A DNA stretch of 64,000 nt, taken from assembly GCA_013396525.1 (NCBI GenBank), contig VWYX01000364.1:163730-227729 (forward strand), in the 5' to 3' direction. The first letter of the stretch is position 1, and each line of letters begins with the position of its first letter. A program made the position numbers and the translations under genes. The notes under the pieces were generated by a model. That model had not been told where the DNA came from. It worked only from the letters and a program-made list of their open reading frames with translations, and made no database searches. Origin of the DNA: Chaetorhynchus papuensis. Its lineage: Eukaryota; Chordata; Aves; Passeriformes; Rhipiduridae. This document shows positions 24,127 to 36,340 of this stretch, piece after piece.

Positions 24127-26124
24127 AAGCTCCTTTAAGAAAGGTGGAAAACTACTACACCATTCTCAGCTGCACGTCAACCTGCCAGCCGCATAACCCA
24201 CAGTCTGCGATAGCAGTGAGGTACAACACTGTAACATTTTTCACAGTTCAAATTTAACACCACATCCGTCTTAAGCGGCTATGTTAATTGCCAACAAAGG
24301 AATCAGAACATGTCCATGGTAGGATTCATATTCCTGGAAAGATCAATGAACTGCTTTAGTATCTGTAGGAAACAAGCAATGGTATCTATTCCCACGATAT
24401 TTGACTTTGCTTTTGAAGCTGCTAGTCTTTTTTTTTTTGTATGGATGGTAATACTGTCATAAAGATGCATGAGGGGAGGGGTGGATAACAGGAAAAATAT
24501 GGCACAGGAGATATAAACACTTAGGTAAGATGTCAATGTAATGAATGCTGGAGTAAAGAAATAAAAGTGTAATGGCATATACAGTAGCTATATTTAATGT
24601 GTTCATGTATTTTTACAGGTGGCAAACAGCAGTATCCTTCATACTTTGGCTCCAGTGAGGGCACCTGGGGTTTCAGAAAGAACAACTGAAGTGAAAACAA
24701 AAGAGAAGAAATGTTTCTTACTGTCAAGTAGCCCATAGACCAACATATGTTAATAAAAGCCTACATACATCTTTTAAGAGCAAATGTAGACAGCAGTAAG
24801 AGAAAAACATGTTTTCTCTCAACATTTTTCTCTGTGACAGCTAAAAACAAGTTTTTGCTAAAACCCCTCAAGCAAACCCAACCGGTCCAGGTGACCCACA
24901 CCTGTCTACCTGTATCTGAGGACTCCAGGTAATGCTCAAGACCAAGTATTGACAACTAAAATGGAAAGTTATTCTAGGTATTATATGCTGGTTTATGCTG
25001 AAGTCCAGAATATTTCAGCATCCTCCTCCTCTGAATTTTACAAAAACTTCTCTGCTCATGTGCAGGCATGAAAGGGAATGGTGGAACAACATTTGAGGAC
25101 TGCGACCTCGTGCTCAGGAAGTGCTGTCTTCATCCTCTCCGCAAACAGGTGGAGAAAGCATGCCAAGGAAAAGAAATTTCAAGCTTTAACTGACATTCCA
25201 AAATATTTCATCCAGCTTGGAGATGAAGCATCAATACACAGGACTGGGCATTCGGGTGAAAACTGTACTGCCCATGTTTTTGTAGGGACTATATGGAGAT
25301 GGCTCCTTACTGGCTGGAGGACTGACTCATGAGTTGGGCATAAATCAGCTCTGAGGGTCTATCGCATAGGAGATGATGTGAGAACTAAAGCAAACTAAGC
25401 CAAAGATCGTTGGCAGGGTGCAGCACTTTCAAGTTCCCATTAAGGAAAAACATTGTGGAAGAGTGAAGAATTAATTAAACCCCACTTCCCTTGCTACCTA
25501 TAAGCAGGATAATTGGAAAGCAGCCTGTTTTCTAACAATGGTTGTTGCTGAAGCACTTGATTATTTTTTTCCTTTATCATTTCCATCTAGCTCAGCAGGG
25601 GTGAACTATGAGACCATTTTGAAGTGCACTGAATGTCTAAGGAGGATGACACAGTGCTAAGAGCTCAGAAGAATTCCTTGTGGTGTCAGTGAACAGTGCA
25701 GCAGGCGAAGCCGAACTGATTGCAATCTTAGGAGCAGATGGGAGAGGTTTGTTGACTTTTGTCTTGAACCCTATTGTGTAAGTGCTAACAGTATCAGAAA
25801 TCTTATAGGAACTGGTCACAAAGTTAAAGAAAACACAAGAAAGTGAATATCTGCAATGTAAAATGAATTGGGAGTCACAGGATGAACTAGATGATCATGT
25901 GAAGTAAAAGAAAATCCCCACAAACCTTAATTCTGTGCTGTGCAGGGCCTTACCTTAAGCCAAACTCAAAAGTAAGAAATCAGAAGTAACGACAGCCAAC
26001 TATACCTAGACCCTTTGGCTCCAGAAGATGCTTAACAATTCAGAAGGAAAGATACATATCTATCTTAGAATGAGGCTGGCTAACTTTATAAAAACAGCAA
26101 CTGACTTTTTCTTTTTAATGCCTT
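24127..26124. other. Intron stretch without recognised genes
   Basis: No open frame above about 90 codons, no RNA gene and no repeat recognised apart from a short T run near 24430. Confidence 0.55.
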
Positions 26125-26182
26125 TATATATATATATATATAAAATTTAATTTTTACCCATTNAATTTAATTTTTACCCATT
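26125..26182. repeat. TA microsatellite plus duplicated 19-mer joined by one N
   Basis: A (TA)n run (26125-26142) is followed by aatttaatttttacccatt at 26144-26162, a single N at 26163, and the identical 19-mer at 26164-26182. An exact copy on both sides of one ambiguous base looks like two overlapping contig ends joined without merging. Confidence 0.85.
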
Positions 26183-26854
26183 TAGTAGCAGGAGTTATTT
26201 CTATTTCTATGGGTCTGGTGATTGAAATCTATTTGATTCCTCCTGCCTGGTTCTCAGCTGTCATTCTACTATATCAATTTTCTTTAGTTTCGAGCAAAGC
26301 AGATGGAGGTCAAAGTGACATGCGATGAGTCAGTGGCTCTACCTGGAATAGAAAGAGTAATTACATAGCTGCTGCCAAATCTTTAGACTTGTGTATACCT
26401 TACTGGGGTTTTTTGGTGTGTGTGGGTATTTTTGGTTTGAGTTGGTTCTTTTCTTTTTTTTTTTGATTGGCTGCTTACTTTTAGCTTTGTATGTAACTAC
26501 TTTTTTTTTTTTTCTAAATGCTCAGGACAACTTTTTTTCATTGTTTATCAGGCTTATGACTGAATAATGTTCTATACAATAGTCATGCTTATGATGACTT
26601 AAATTACCAGAAGTATTTTTCCTGTATATTTTTGGCACCGACTGCTTTACAGAATTCTAACCCGTAACTAATAGATCAGGCTGATACTCACATTTGTGCT
26701 GCATTTGGAAACCAAGGACAGAGGCACATAATGACATTTCTCCTTTATACTGACAGTTAAAGTGGAGGTATTTTGTGCTAGGAGTGGATAACACTAAGGG
26801 TGCTGGTGACACTGTCACAGTACTAGAAGACTTATGGCATGCTGGTTGCAAAAT

Positions 26855-27310
26855 CCTCTGGGAATTTCTAGTCCAATCTTCTGATGGAAGCAGGACTGTC
26901 ACCAACCCTGTCTCAGGTTGAGATACTGCTTTCTCTAGCAAATCTTGAAGACCCTCAAGAACGGGAATTCCACAACATCTGTGGGTACACTCTTCCGGTG
27001 CTGCACTACCATTTCGGTGAGGAATCTTTCCTGACATCTACTCTGACTCTCCCTATGTGCAATTAGTAGTTGCTGCCCTTCATTATTTCACCTGCCACTA
27101 CTGAGAGTGGTTTTACTGCAATCTTCCCTCCAGGAAACTGAAGGTAGCCATGAGGTTTGCATTTGGCTTTTGTCCTTGCCAACCAAACCAAGCCGAGTTC
27201 CCATGTCTCTCCTGATAGGTTATGTGCTTAAGGCACTGGCCACATTGACAGCTCTTCACTGGATCCTTTTCAGTTTCTCAGTATCAGGAAAGAAATGGGA
27301 GACGCTGTTT
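26855..27310 (-). mobile_element. Old CR1 LINE fragment, 3' region
   Basis: On the plus strand it reads as the reverse complement of CR1: tagtccaatcttctgatgga-agcagg, a segment like gattccacaacctctctggg, then gaggaatctttcctgacatc-tactctgactctccc. These follow the order of the CR1 3' portion. It is strongly diverged and has no open frame of note. The minus-strand frame 26657-27037 is incidental. Confidence 0.7.
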
Positions 27311-27734
27311 TAAGTGTAGCCTTACCATTACAGAATATGGGAGGGTAATAATCTCCCTCTGTGCTGCTCTTACCCCTGCCAGTGTCACTTAGTACACAGT
27401 TTACATGATGACAGTGCACTTTGTGGCTTGTATTCAGCTGCTGCTGAATATGTCAGTTTCCCATCTGCTGAATTCTGAGTTTCCTGGCTGGACCCAGAGA
27501 CAGGTATAATGTTTGTTGTTTTTCATATCACCAGAGACCTCTCTGAGGACAAACATTTTTCAGCAGGGCAGGCAGCACTTTTGAAATTATTAGTGAACTC
27601 CTAATTACCTTTTGACCCATGTTGTATGCCTCTTCTTTTTACAATTACTGTAACTAGAGAAGCCTTTCTTGTTGCCCTGTCTCTTTTTACTGCCAGGTCC
27701 AACTAGGATTTGAAGCATTATTTTTATGCTTCAC

Positions 27735-28500
27735 AGAATCAAAGACTCATTTAGGTTGGAAGGATCTCATTGAGATTGAGAGAGAATTTCAGACATGAAA
27801 GTCAGAGGAAGCCTTAGCTGCTCTCCTGAAATCCAGGGCTGTGATCCTGCTTTTTGCCGTTTTTCTCTCCTCTCAGATTCCTGAAGTTTCCCATCTCACA
27901 GTCACTGCAGCTAATAAGGCTGCCTCTGACTTTCTTATCTCAGACAAATTTTTTCTTCTTGTAACTACAAGGTCTAGCAGACCATGTTCTCCTGTCAGCT
28001 TCTTAGTGATCTCGAAGTTGTCATCAGTGCATTCAAGAAGTCTTCTAGATGACCTGAGCCCTCCTGTGTCACCCTTTGGGCAGATACAGCAGTGGTTAGT
28101 CTCCCATGAGGAACAGGACCTGTGCACGTGAGACTTAGTCCAGTTGTTGGAAGAAAGTCTCACCTGTATTTTCTTCCTGGTCACGATGTCTGTAGTATAT
28201 ACTCACTACAACAAGGCCAAATAATGTTTGGCTGCTAATCTCGATCCATAAACTGTTGTTTGGCTTCTGATCCATCCCAAGGCAGAGCTCCAAGTATGCC
28301 AGCTGTTTTCTCACATAGAGGGCATCTCCATTTCCTCTCTTTCCCAACCAGTTGAACAGTAATTCTTGTTTCTGGTTTCTCTGCCAGTTCTGTTGCCTTG
28401 TTTCCTCCTCCTGTACGCTCCCTTCTGTGTTTTACTTCATGGAGAGGCTTCTGTCTTAACTTGGCAGTTCTGCTGGTGCAATTCTGGCCTTCTTGCATGA
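27735..28500 (-). mobile_element. Old CR1 LINE fragments: 3' tail piece plus ORF2 endonuclease region
   Basis: At 27735-27775 the plus strand shows the reverse of the CR1 3' end (cacagaatcaaagactcatt, taggttggaagga). From about 27800 the minus strand encodes ORF2 endonuclease-like sequence in several frames: ALYVRKQLAYLELCLGMDQK, NSLWIEI, YYRHRDQEEN, SSRRLLECTDDNFE, GLLDLVVTRRKNL. These match the CR1 endonuclease in order. Frameshifts and stops separate them. Either one element lost its middle or two copies lie side by side. A further weak match runs to about 28710. Confidence 0.82.
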
Positions 28501-28769
28501 CACGGTGGATTGTTCCTGTTTTTTTTTTTAAATCAGCCTCATCTCTTTTTGCTTGATGGCTGCTTGCTGGGGAATTTTACGTAGCAATTATCCAAATAAG
28601 CCAAATCTACTGTCCTGATATCCTGAGTTCTAACTCCACTGCTCACTGTCTCAGCTATCCTCCAGAGCCTGAATTCTGTCATCTTGGGGCCACTGCAAAC
28701 CAAACATACTGTAAATACCTGCTTTTCATCCGGGATGTTTTCACAAAAGGCAGCTTGCGGAAAAGCTCT

Positions 28770-29110
28770 TCATGCGATTTCTCATGAGCTGCATAATTTA
28801 AATATCATTAAGCTGCTTGCACGATAAGCTAACATCACAGTCGATGGGCCTCCATCTCTGATGCAGACCTTCTACGGAAAATTTGCTTTTGGCTTTTGCA
28901 GGGAACCTGTTTGCCTTTAAATACATGTATTGTTGACACCAAATCTGCAGAGCAGAATGCAGAGTATTTTTAGAGCATTGATAGAAAAGGACTTTTTGTT
29001 TTATTTTTATTTTACTAACAGCATAATCAAATGGATAACTAATCGCGCCGGCCAATTTAATATGATTAATCTGATTAAAAACCCTACAAATCCAGTGCTG
29101 TTGCCAGTCT
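28770..29110. other. Candidate conserved non-coding element (CpG-retaining, TAAT-rich)
   Basis: About eight CpG sites remain within 290 bp (tgcgat, cacgat, gtcgat, tacgga, aatcgcgccggcc) while the flanking intron has very few. The right half has clustered homeodomain-type cores in aatatgattaatctgattaa. No repeat family or coding pattern explains the stretch. I infer a possible intronic enhancer; this is from base composition and motif clustering only. Confidence 0.35.
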
Positions 29111-32100
29111 CATGGGAACCAACATTTCGAAATATTGTATAGTATGTGTAGACATATTAGGAGAAAAAAAAACCAAGCAAGAGCAAATAACTCATCTGTC
29201 AGCTGGAAAGCATCTGATTAATACTCTTGAGTACTGATTAGGGTATGGAGGTGCAGGCTCTCTTTCCTGCAAAATATGTAACTAGGGAGAACATGAGATT
29301 AGTAATTATTTGAAGAATTGAGTAGCTTAGTGCAGAAAATTGGGATTGGTGCCAATATACTGAAATTCTGGGAAAGTGTCTTTATGCAAATAACTTTATA
29401 AATAAAGCAAACCTCAAAATCAGTTTTATTTAATGCTTGGGGCAGTAAAACCTCTCTCTGAGACTGAAGTTTCAGAAGGATTTCACCTCAGTGAAGCCCC
29501 AGACAGCTGCTACTTCCATCCCTTCCTGTGTGGCTGCACACATTTAAGTAACTAGTTAGGAAGTGGAAGGAACCCAGGTTACAGATGAAATCTGTCATTA
29601 CGATTTTTGCATGGTGTTTTTTATGTAAGAAAATTCCTTGATCCTGTCTCCACCACCAATGGATACGCAAGCATTGGTTCTGGGGCAGGAAAGGACAACT
29701 AAGAGTGAAGGAGGAAGGCAAAGCAGCTTTGCAGAGCGGCTGTGAAACTATAGTTCCAGAATGGGATTTACAGTCCCAAGAATGAGGCAGGAAAAACTAC
29801 AGGACTTGTGAAAGATCCCAGAACACACTGTTCTCAGTAAAGGCAATTTTCATGTTTTCTAGTCAGAGGAGGCCAGGGTGAACCAGAATGAGTTAGCAGT
29901 GTGGTGTCAGGTATGAGGCTACAGCAGAGACTGGGTTTAGTAGCTAAGTACAGCTGTTCTACAGTGTCAAGTCAGAGTGACAGAAGCAGCTCATATCTAC
30001 TGCAGGGTTGCACCAATCCTTCTTAAATGACTGTGACACCCAAGCATGTAGTGGGTTGGCATCTAGTAGCCTATCTGCTCTCTTACATTTGCTATGTAAG
30101 TTTATTAGTGTTTTCACAGTATTAAAATACCATAGGAGCTCAGCAGACAGTCAACTGTTTCAAAATTACCTTGCCTTTGTCTGCTCGTTCATTAACTTGG
30201 TGGGAAAAAAAACCTAGCATCCACAACATTTGAAAAAGAAGCAAAGAGAGCCACTCTTTGACTCTTCAGCTTTCCCTGGTGTCCTACAGCCTGCTAAAAG
30301 AACGTTGAGGTGCTGTCGTGAAGCTTGTCCACCATGGACGTGAGAGGGGCAGATGGAGCCTTGCTGGCAGAAGCATAGAGTTGGTTCATTGGGTTTTGTG
30401 TGGTTTGTTTTTTTTTACCTGTCCCTGTGCTTCTGAAATACTCATTTTTTGGTCCATCTTGAAAGGTCAGCAGAAGTACACGTAGCAGTTCTCTTGCACA
30501 TAAATTCACTTCCCCTGGTGCTTTTTGGAGACAGCTGTGTCACACTATGAAAGATAAAGTTAAAACGTCTAAAAAGAGACTCATGCGTGATGATCACTGG
30601 TGCAGACGGCATAAGTCTGGTGTGTCCTGGTGCCCTGAATTTATTGCAACTGATATAATATATGCTAGAGGGACTATTGAGGGCTAAGGGATCCTAAATC
30701 CATGGGTTGTTGGCCAAGCAATGTTTTCTTCTGAAGCTTTAATTTCTGGAATCATTGTAGAGGCTTAACTGTGTCAACTAAAAGTCCTCATGAATATTTT
30801 TCCATTTAGAAACAAGAAAACAGCTTTTCGTTACTTGTAAGTTTTCACCGTTTCGCAAATTAGACAATTTCAGTCCAAGAGAGGAATGGAAATTCGGTGT
30901 GTTTTCAGGAGTGAAACACGTATTTCAAATTGTTCCTATGCATTTATTCCTCCTTCTACAAATATGACGGCTTTTCTGTTTCTTTTTCTTAATGCTTCCA
31001 CTGTGTAGTAAGACTAATTTTCCACTGAAATAGACTTGTATTCAGCCAGAGAAGCTCTACATGCAGCTGGCCAAACTGTGAAGCCTAGGTCTGTGGCACT
31101 ATTGTTCAAAGCCGAAGTGTAGTATTTTCTCACCTACAGCCTTTTGTAGGACTGGTTTAACTTCTTGCACAACTAATCATAGGTGCTACTACCAGAGCAG
31201 TATGAAGTGTAGAGGTCCAGAAGGCTTGGCTTTTCTGAAGACAGTGTTGACAAATGAGGTGTTCGTGGACACAAATGGAAACCAATGTCAGTGAAACAGC
31301 ACTCCTGTAGAGGAGTAAATTATGGGACAGATGTAACTTTTTTCCTCTTGTCACCTACGAAAAGAGTCTGTGGCAAGAAGGAAATGATAGTGAGAAACTG
31401 AACAGGGGGAACTCCAGGGACAGGAGATCGGTTGTTTGGAAGTTTTGGTGCATGGCAGAGGTGACCAAGTCATGCCACTGTTCATGGTATAAGCAACAAT
31501 GCAGACGATGGGAAGGTTTTTCTTCTTTGTGGTATTGGTGGTGAGTCTTGCTAATCTTCAGTATGATAAAAAACTCTGGGTGGTGACTTCTAATCAGAGG
31601 TAAGGCCTCCACAGCCAATGAGACAAGTGAAGCTACAGGACAAAGCAGGATGCAGCAACATGCCATGCAGCAAGAAAATCTTTGAAGCGATTTGGCAAGT
31701 GCCTTCAGTTAAAAGTTCCTGATGATATGGTGTAGGTGAAGTCAACTACGGGTTCAGTAAAATGAACCTTTTCCATATTTTCCCTGTTATTTGTCTAACT
31801 TAATCACATAAACCTTGATTAAATAGTTACAGAACCAGTGGGTTTGCATCAGTAGACACTGAATGCTTAGAGATAAAAATGCTGGCTACTCACAGGACTC
31901 CCCAGATGGGTATGTTTTATACAAATGGATTTGTAGTTTTTCACTTATTTATAGCAGGAATAGCTTTTAAATCTGTTAGGGTATAGTAATAAATTTACTG
32001 AACTACAAAATAATTTATCCTTCTGCTTGCTTTCCACTAATTACAACATCTTAAGGTATCTCAGGATAGTGTGAACATCTGTTCCCTAAAGATCAGCTCT

Positions 32101-34552
32101 TCTCAGACAATAATTACAGAGCTAATGAATGGAGTGGAGAATGGAGTTTAGGAAACAACAAGGGACAACTCTGCCTTTCTTTGCTCTCACCTTAGTACAT
32201 TCCTTTCACTAGACTAACTTCCTAACATACCCTACAGCAAACTTTCCAGATGCAATAGTCCATTTTCTTTGGAAAAGGATAGAAAATCAGATAGTGGCTC
32301 TGGGACTTGAAAACCTTGCCCAAACAGTTGGTGTTAGCAGATTATCAGATAGTCCTGCCTCCTTTTTCCATCTACTTTGAACCCTAGAGCACAATACCAG
32401 AAACATATCTCCAGCATTCACCAGTGTTGTCATAGGGAGATCTCCTATAATTTCTCATAATTTGAGTGAAATAGATTACTCTTCCAGTATGCTTTTCAGT
32501 TTGCTATTTTTAGTGACAGAAGTGACACCTAATTTGCACTTGTTAAAACAGGCTTACGAAAGTGTGTTGTAAATAAATCTTGGAAGGAAGATAAATTAGC
32601 ATGGTTCAGGGTAAAATAGCTTCCCTTTTGTGGGTCAGAATGAAAATAATGTTGGGGGGAGATTGTTCCACTTCTCTGTGTTGGAGGATTCTTGTACCTT
32701 TTTATATAGTATTGGATGTTGGCTACAGTGGAAACAGGACTTTAAATGGACACCAAGTCTTAGATAGCGTGACAGCCCTCTTGTTCTAAGACAGACAGAT
32801 GAATGTTAACTCTTGGGTCTCTCCTAGATTATAGATGTGATAAAACAGACCAAAAATGTTGGTATATTGAGCAGTGAAATACCTGCAGATGAGTTAGAGC
32901 TTTGTGGCTTCTGCAAGAACCATGTATATAGGTAATGTAATCCTACTGAGAATGTGTAGAGGACAGGATGGGAGAATAGGTTGGTTCTGGCTGAAGCAAA
33001 ATGAAATTCAGTAGGCTTAATAGGTATTGTACGTAGTCTGCTGCAATGGTAGCTGCCACAGTTTTATGACATGGATAATACTCTTATGTCCCAGCTCCAG
33101 GGGAGCAACTATGACAGCTTAGTCCCTGCCCAGCACTTGTTTTTTTATCATATATCCTCTCCTATATGACCAACCTGATGTTTGGGAAATGCCTTTCTGT
33201 GATGGGGATACCTGTTACGTAAGTGTTCTGTGTACTGTGGGAACAGTATTTCTCCCTTTTTGTATCTACAGGAAGAATTCTTGTTCTTTAATCCTGATTT
33301 CAGTCAGTTTTTAATCGTATTCCTTCTACAAATTCTATCTGTAAAAATTGCTTGTCATAATGATACCTATTTCCTACTGTGTCAACGTAGATTCAGCAGT
33401 AGGTGTCAGTTCAATATTGGGCGAACTGTTTAAATCTCTCCCCAAGCCTTTTCCTTCTTCATTTCATGGCAAGTCAAAGTCTAGCAACTGAAAGGTAATC
33501 GCTATGGTTACAGCATCCAGTTCTAGCAACAAATCCAAGATTTAAGTCTTAATGCTTGTAGCGAAATATATATATTTGAGACTCCCCCGGACATTTGGGA
33601 TCGTGTTTGCAAGTGTTAAAACAGACAGTGACAGTTTGAGATAATTCCATTGCAATGCTTTGCTTGCAAGACTCTGGTCTGCTATTATAGGCGGATTGCT
33701 TACATAAGAGGTGAAAGAATACTTACTAGTTTAAAAGGCAGCTCAAAGCAATATTGGGTTTTTAAACTCAGAAATCTAAGATTTAATCACTGCCTGGTTT
33801 GAAGCCTGTGTCAACACTGTCAGCCAAAAGAAAGATTGAAACCTGGATCCTCCCCAGCTGCAAATATTATGAAGACATCACTCTGAGCCATTTTTAGGCA
33901 TTACGAGAGCTATGGACATTAAGAAGCACCAGTTTTACAATCCTACTGCAGATGACTTTATGGCCCAGGTGGTTGATATTTCATACGTTGAGGTCCCTCA
34001 CCCCAATTAGTAACTAATTTCAATCCATCTGTTTACAGATGGTAGAAGATTGCTGATCTACCACAGTTCTCTCTTAATAGACAGGTATCCATCCATAAGC
34101 CAAATTAACAACCCAAGACCAGAGTTGTCCAGGGAGATTTGTTGAGATGACATCACTGCCTGAGTACTGTTAGTGCAGTACTAGTGGCTCTTCTCAGAGA
34201 CAAGCCTAATGGGAAAATCTAGACAAATAATGCTTTTAAGCTGGCAAATGTCTCTTCTGACTGTGGCTCAGGCATAGGAATGAATCTGGATAGAGAATGT
34301 CTAATCTGGACCATTCTATACTTCAGGTCAACACAGGATTGTGCTTTATGCTTAATGGATGGGAAAAAAGTATAGAGTTGCCTGATAACTGAATTTCTAA
34401 CACAACTGCTAACTAGTGCAGGTCAAGAGATTCTACATCCCAAATCATGACAACGTGGGTTTTGTTATTGAATTCTCAGAATGGCACTACTTGCTAATCT
34501 CAAAGGGCTCATTATCCTATCACTTTTCATAATATCTAACAGTATATTTGTT
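29111..34552. other. Intron stretch without recognised genes or repeats
   Basis: Ordinary AT-rich intron. A second CpG-retaining patch at 30826-30965 is listed separately. The open frames here are at most about 103 codons and show no known motif. Confidence 0.55.
30826..30965. other. CpG-retaining patch, possible conserved non-coding element
   Basis: Five or six CpGs lie within about 140 bp (tttcgtt, caccgtttcgcaa, attcggtg, acacgtatt, with a further gacgg just after), set in CpG-poor intron. No open frame or repeat accounts for it. Functional status is a guess. Confidence 0.25.
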
Positions 34553-34926
34553 CATTCTGGAGAAAAGAAGACTTTGGGATGACATGGTTGCAGCCTTCAG
34601 TATCTGGAGGGAGCCTACAAGGAAGATGAAGAGAGGCTTTTTACAACATATAGTGACAGGACAAGGGGGAATGGGTTCAAACTGAAAGAAAGTTAACTTT
34701 AGATCAGGTATTATGAAAAAAGTCTTTACTGTGAGGCTGGCAAGGTACTGGAATAGGTTGCCCAGAGAGGTTGTGGATGCCCCACCTCTGGCAGTGTTCA
34801 AGACAAGGCTGGATGGGGCTTTGAGCAACATGTACTGGTAAAAGGTGTACCCATCCAGTTCAGGGGTGTTGGAACTAGATGGTCTTTGAGACCCCTTCCA
34901 ACCCAAGCCATTCTATGGTTTTATGA
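34553..34926 (+). mobile_element. CR1 LINE 3' end, 5'-truncated
   Basis: It starts at attctggagaaaagaagact and carries the CR1 phrases gtgacaggacaagggggaat, actggaataggttgcccaga, gttcaagacaaggctggatg and gaccccttccaacccaagcc, then ttctatggttttatgac. The 128-codon minus-strand frame over this interval is antisense to the element and not a gene. Confidence 0.95.
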
Positions 34927-35273
34927 CTTATTCTCTAATACATTTTCATAATGAAGTGCAAGACTAATTAGAATTTTAAATCAAATCTTTAAGCAAATCC
35001 CATTCAGTTGTAAATAGCACACTGTATTTTTTCATTTGATACATGACTTTTTCAACTTTGATACTGGTTTTTGAGTCTTTGAGGAAATTGAAATCTTATA
35101 TAATGTTTAACTGCAAGTAACTTTTATATTTAGTGACTCATCTTAATAGTGGTTTATTTTTGTCCTGAATCTATTAAATACAATATCAGATGTAGAATAT
35201 TCTCCAGCAAGTCTTTGAACTTTATACCTAAGTCAACTGTATCACAACCAGCTAGTACATATTTACCATGGGA

Positions 35274-35297
35274 TTTGTTTGTTTGTTTGTTTGTTTT
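35274..35297. repeat. (TTTG)n microsatellite
   Basis: About five copies of TTTG ending in TTTTGG. Confidence 0.88.
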
Positions 35298-35742
35298 GGT
35301 ATATGAATTAGGATGTGGCAGCTGCTGCTGCTCTCACTTGTCTTTTAGATTGAGGATGTTTAAAAGGATGCAATGTTTCAGATTAAGTTTCATTTGTATC
35401 CGAATTCTGAGATTAATTGACAACTCCTTTTACCCTGGAGTTTTTTTGCTTTGTTTTGTTTTGCTTAGAGGAATCTCAAGAATCATGTAAATTGTGTCAT
35501 TTTTCTTTTTGGTTTGTTTGGTTGTTGTTTTAACACCATAAGGGACAAAATTAGAAACAGCTGGTGATGAAATAAAATGCAACATATGCTTAGCAATTGT
35601 AGATCAGTGTCAATTCTTGTTTATTCTGTGACTGGTTCCCTAGATAAAAGAAATCTGGTGGACCTCAGCTACCTAATGTTCAGTAAAACATCTTTGATTA
35701 CACGATGCAAACGGAAGAAGATGGAAATTAGAACAAAAGAAG

Positions 35743-36340
35743 TGTCATGGTTTAACCCCAGCTGGCAACTAAGTACCATACAGCCACTTGCTTACTCTCC
35801 CACCCCTCCCAGCAGGATGGGGGAAAGAGAAATCAAAGGGCGAAAGTGAGAAAACTCATGGGTTGATGTAAGAACAGTTTAATAATAGAAATAATATTGT
35901 ATTAGCAAGAAAACTGTAGTGAAAATCAAAATCACAAAGAGAGAGAGAGAGATAAAACCCAAGGAAGACAAGTGATGCAAATGAAAGCAATTGCTCAGCA
36001 CTAGCTGGTCATTGCTCAGTCAGGGTCTCAGCAGTGGCACCCTGGCCACTTCTGCCCCAGTTTATTGCTGAGCATGGCACCACAGGGTATGGAATATCCC
36101 TCGGGTCAGTTGGAATCAGCTGTCCTGGCTGTGCCGCCTCCCAACTCCTTGTGCATCCCCACTGGCAGCGTGGTACGAGGGGCAGAGGCGGCCTCGGCTC
36201 TCTGTAAGCACTGCTCAGCAATAACGAGAACATCCCTGGGTGCTCAGCAGTGCAGCCAGCACAAACCCAAAACACAGCCCCATACTGTGCAACTGTGAAA
36301 AGAATTCACTCTACTCCAGCCAAACCCAGAAAAAACAGCA
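35743..36340 (-). mobile_element. Solo LTR of an avian endogenous retrovirus (ERVL-like)
   Basis: On the plus strand the element begins tgtcatggtttaaccccagc and ends ccagccaaacccagaaaa-aacagca, so it has TG...CA ends and is about 598 bp long. Internal phrases such as ggaatatccctcgggtcagt, ctcccaactccttgtgcatc and gtaagcactgctcagcaata are those of a long terminal repeat widespread in birds. In the usual reading the transcribed orientation is the minus strand, with the promoter near 36060 and the poly-A region near 35880 (tattattaaactgtt). No internal retroviral genes or second LTR are present. Target-site copies are only approximate (AGAAG against AGAAC). It lies in the same orientation as GABRB1. 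The assignment to ERVL is from memory of the family. Confidence 0.85.
35939..35952. repeat. (GA)7 microsatellite inside the LTR
   Basis: Seven GA units within the R/U5-like part of the solo LTR. Confidence 0.85.

Noticed and set aside
34520..34906. 128-codon minus-strand open frame
   Set aside because: It is antisense to a CR1 3' end and has no independent support.
35743..36340. A complete endogenous retrovirus around the LTR
   Set aside because: Only one LTR is present and no gag, pol or env-like frames occur on either side, so it is a solo LTR.
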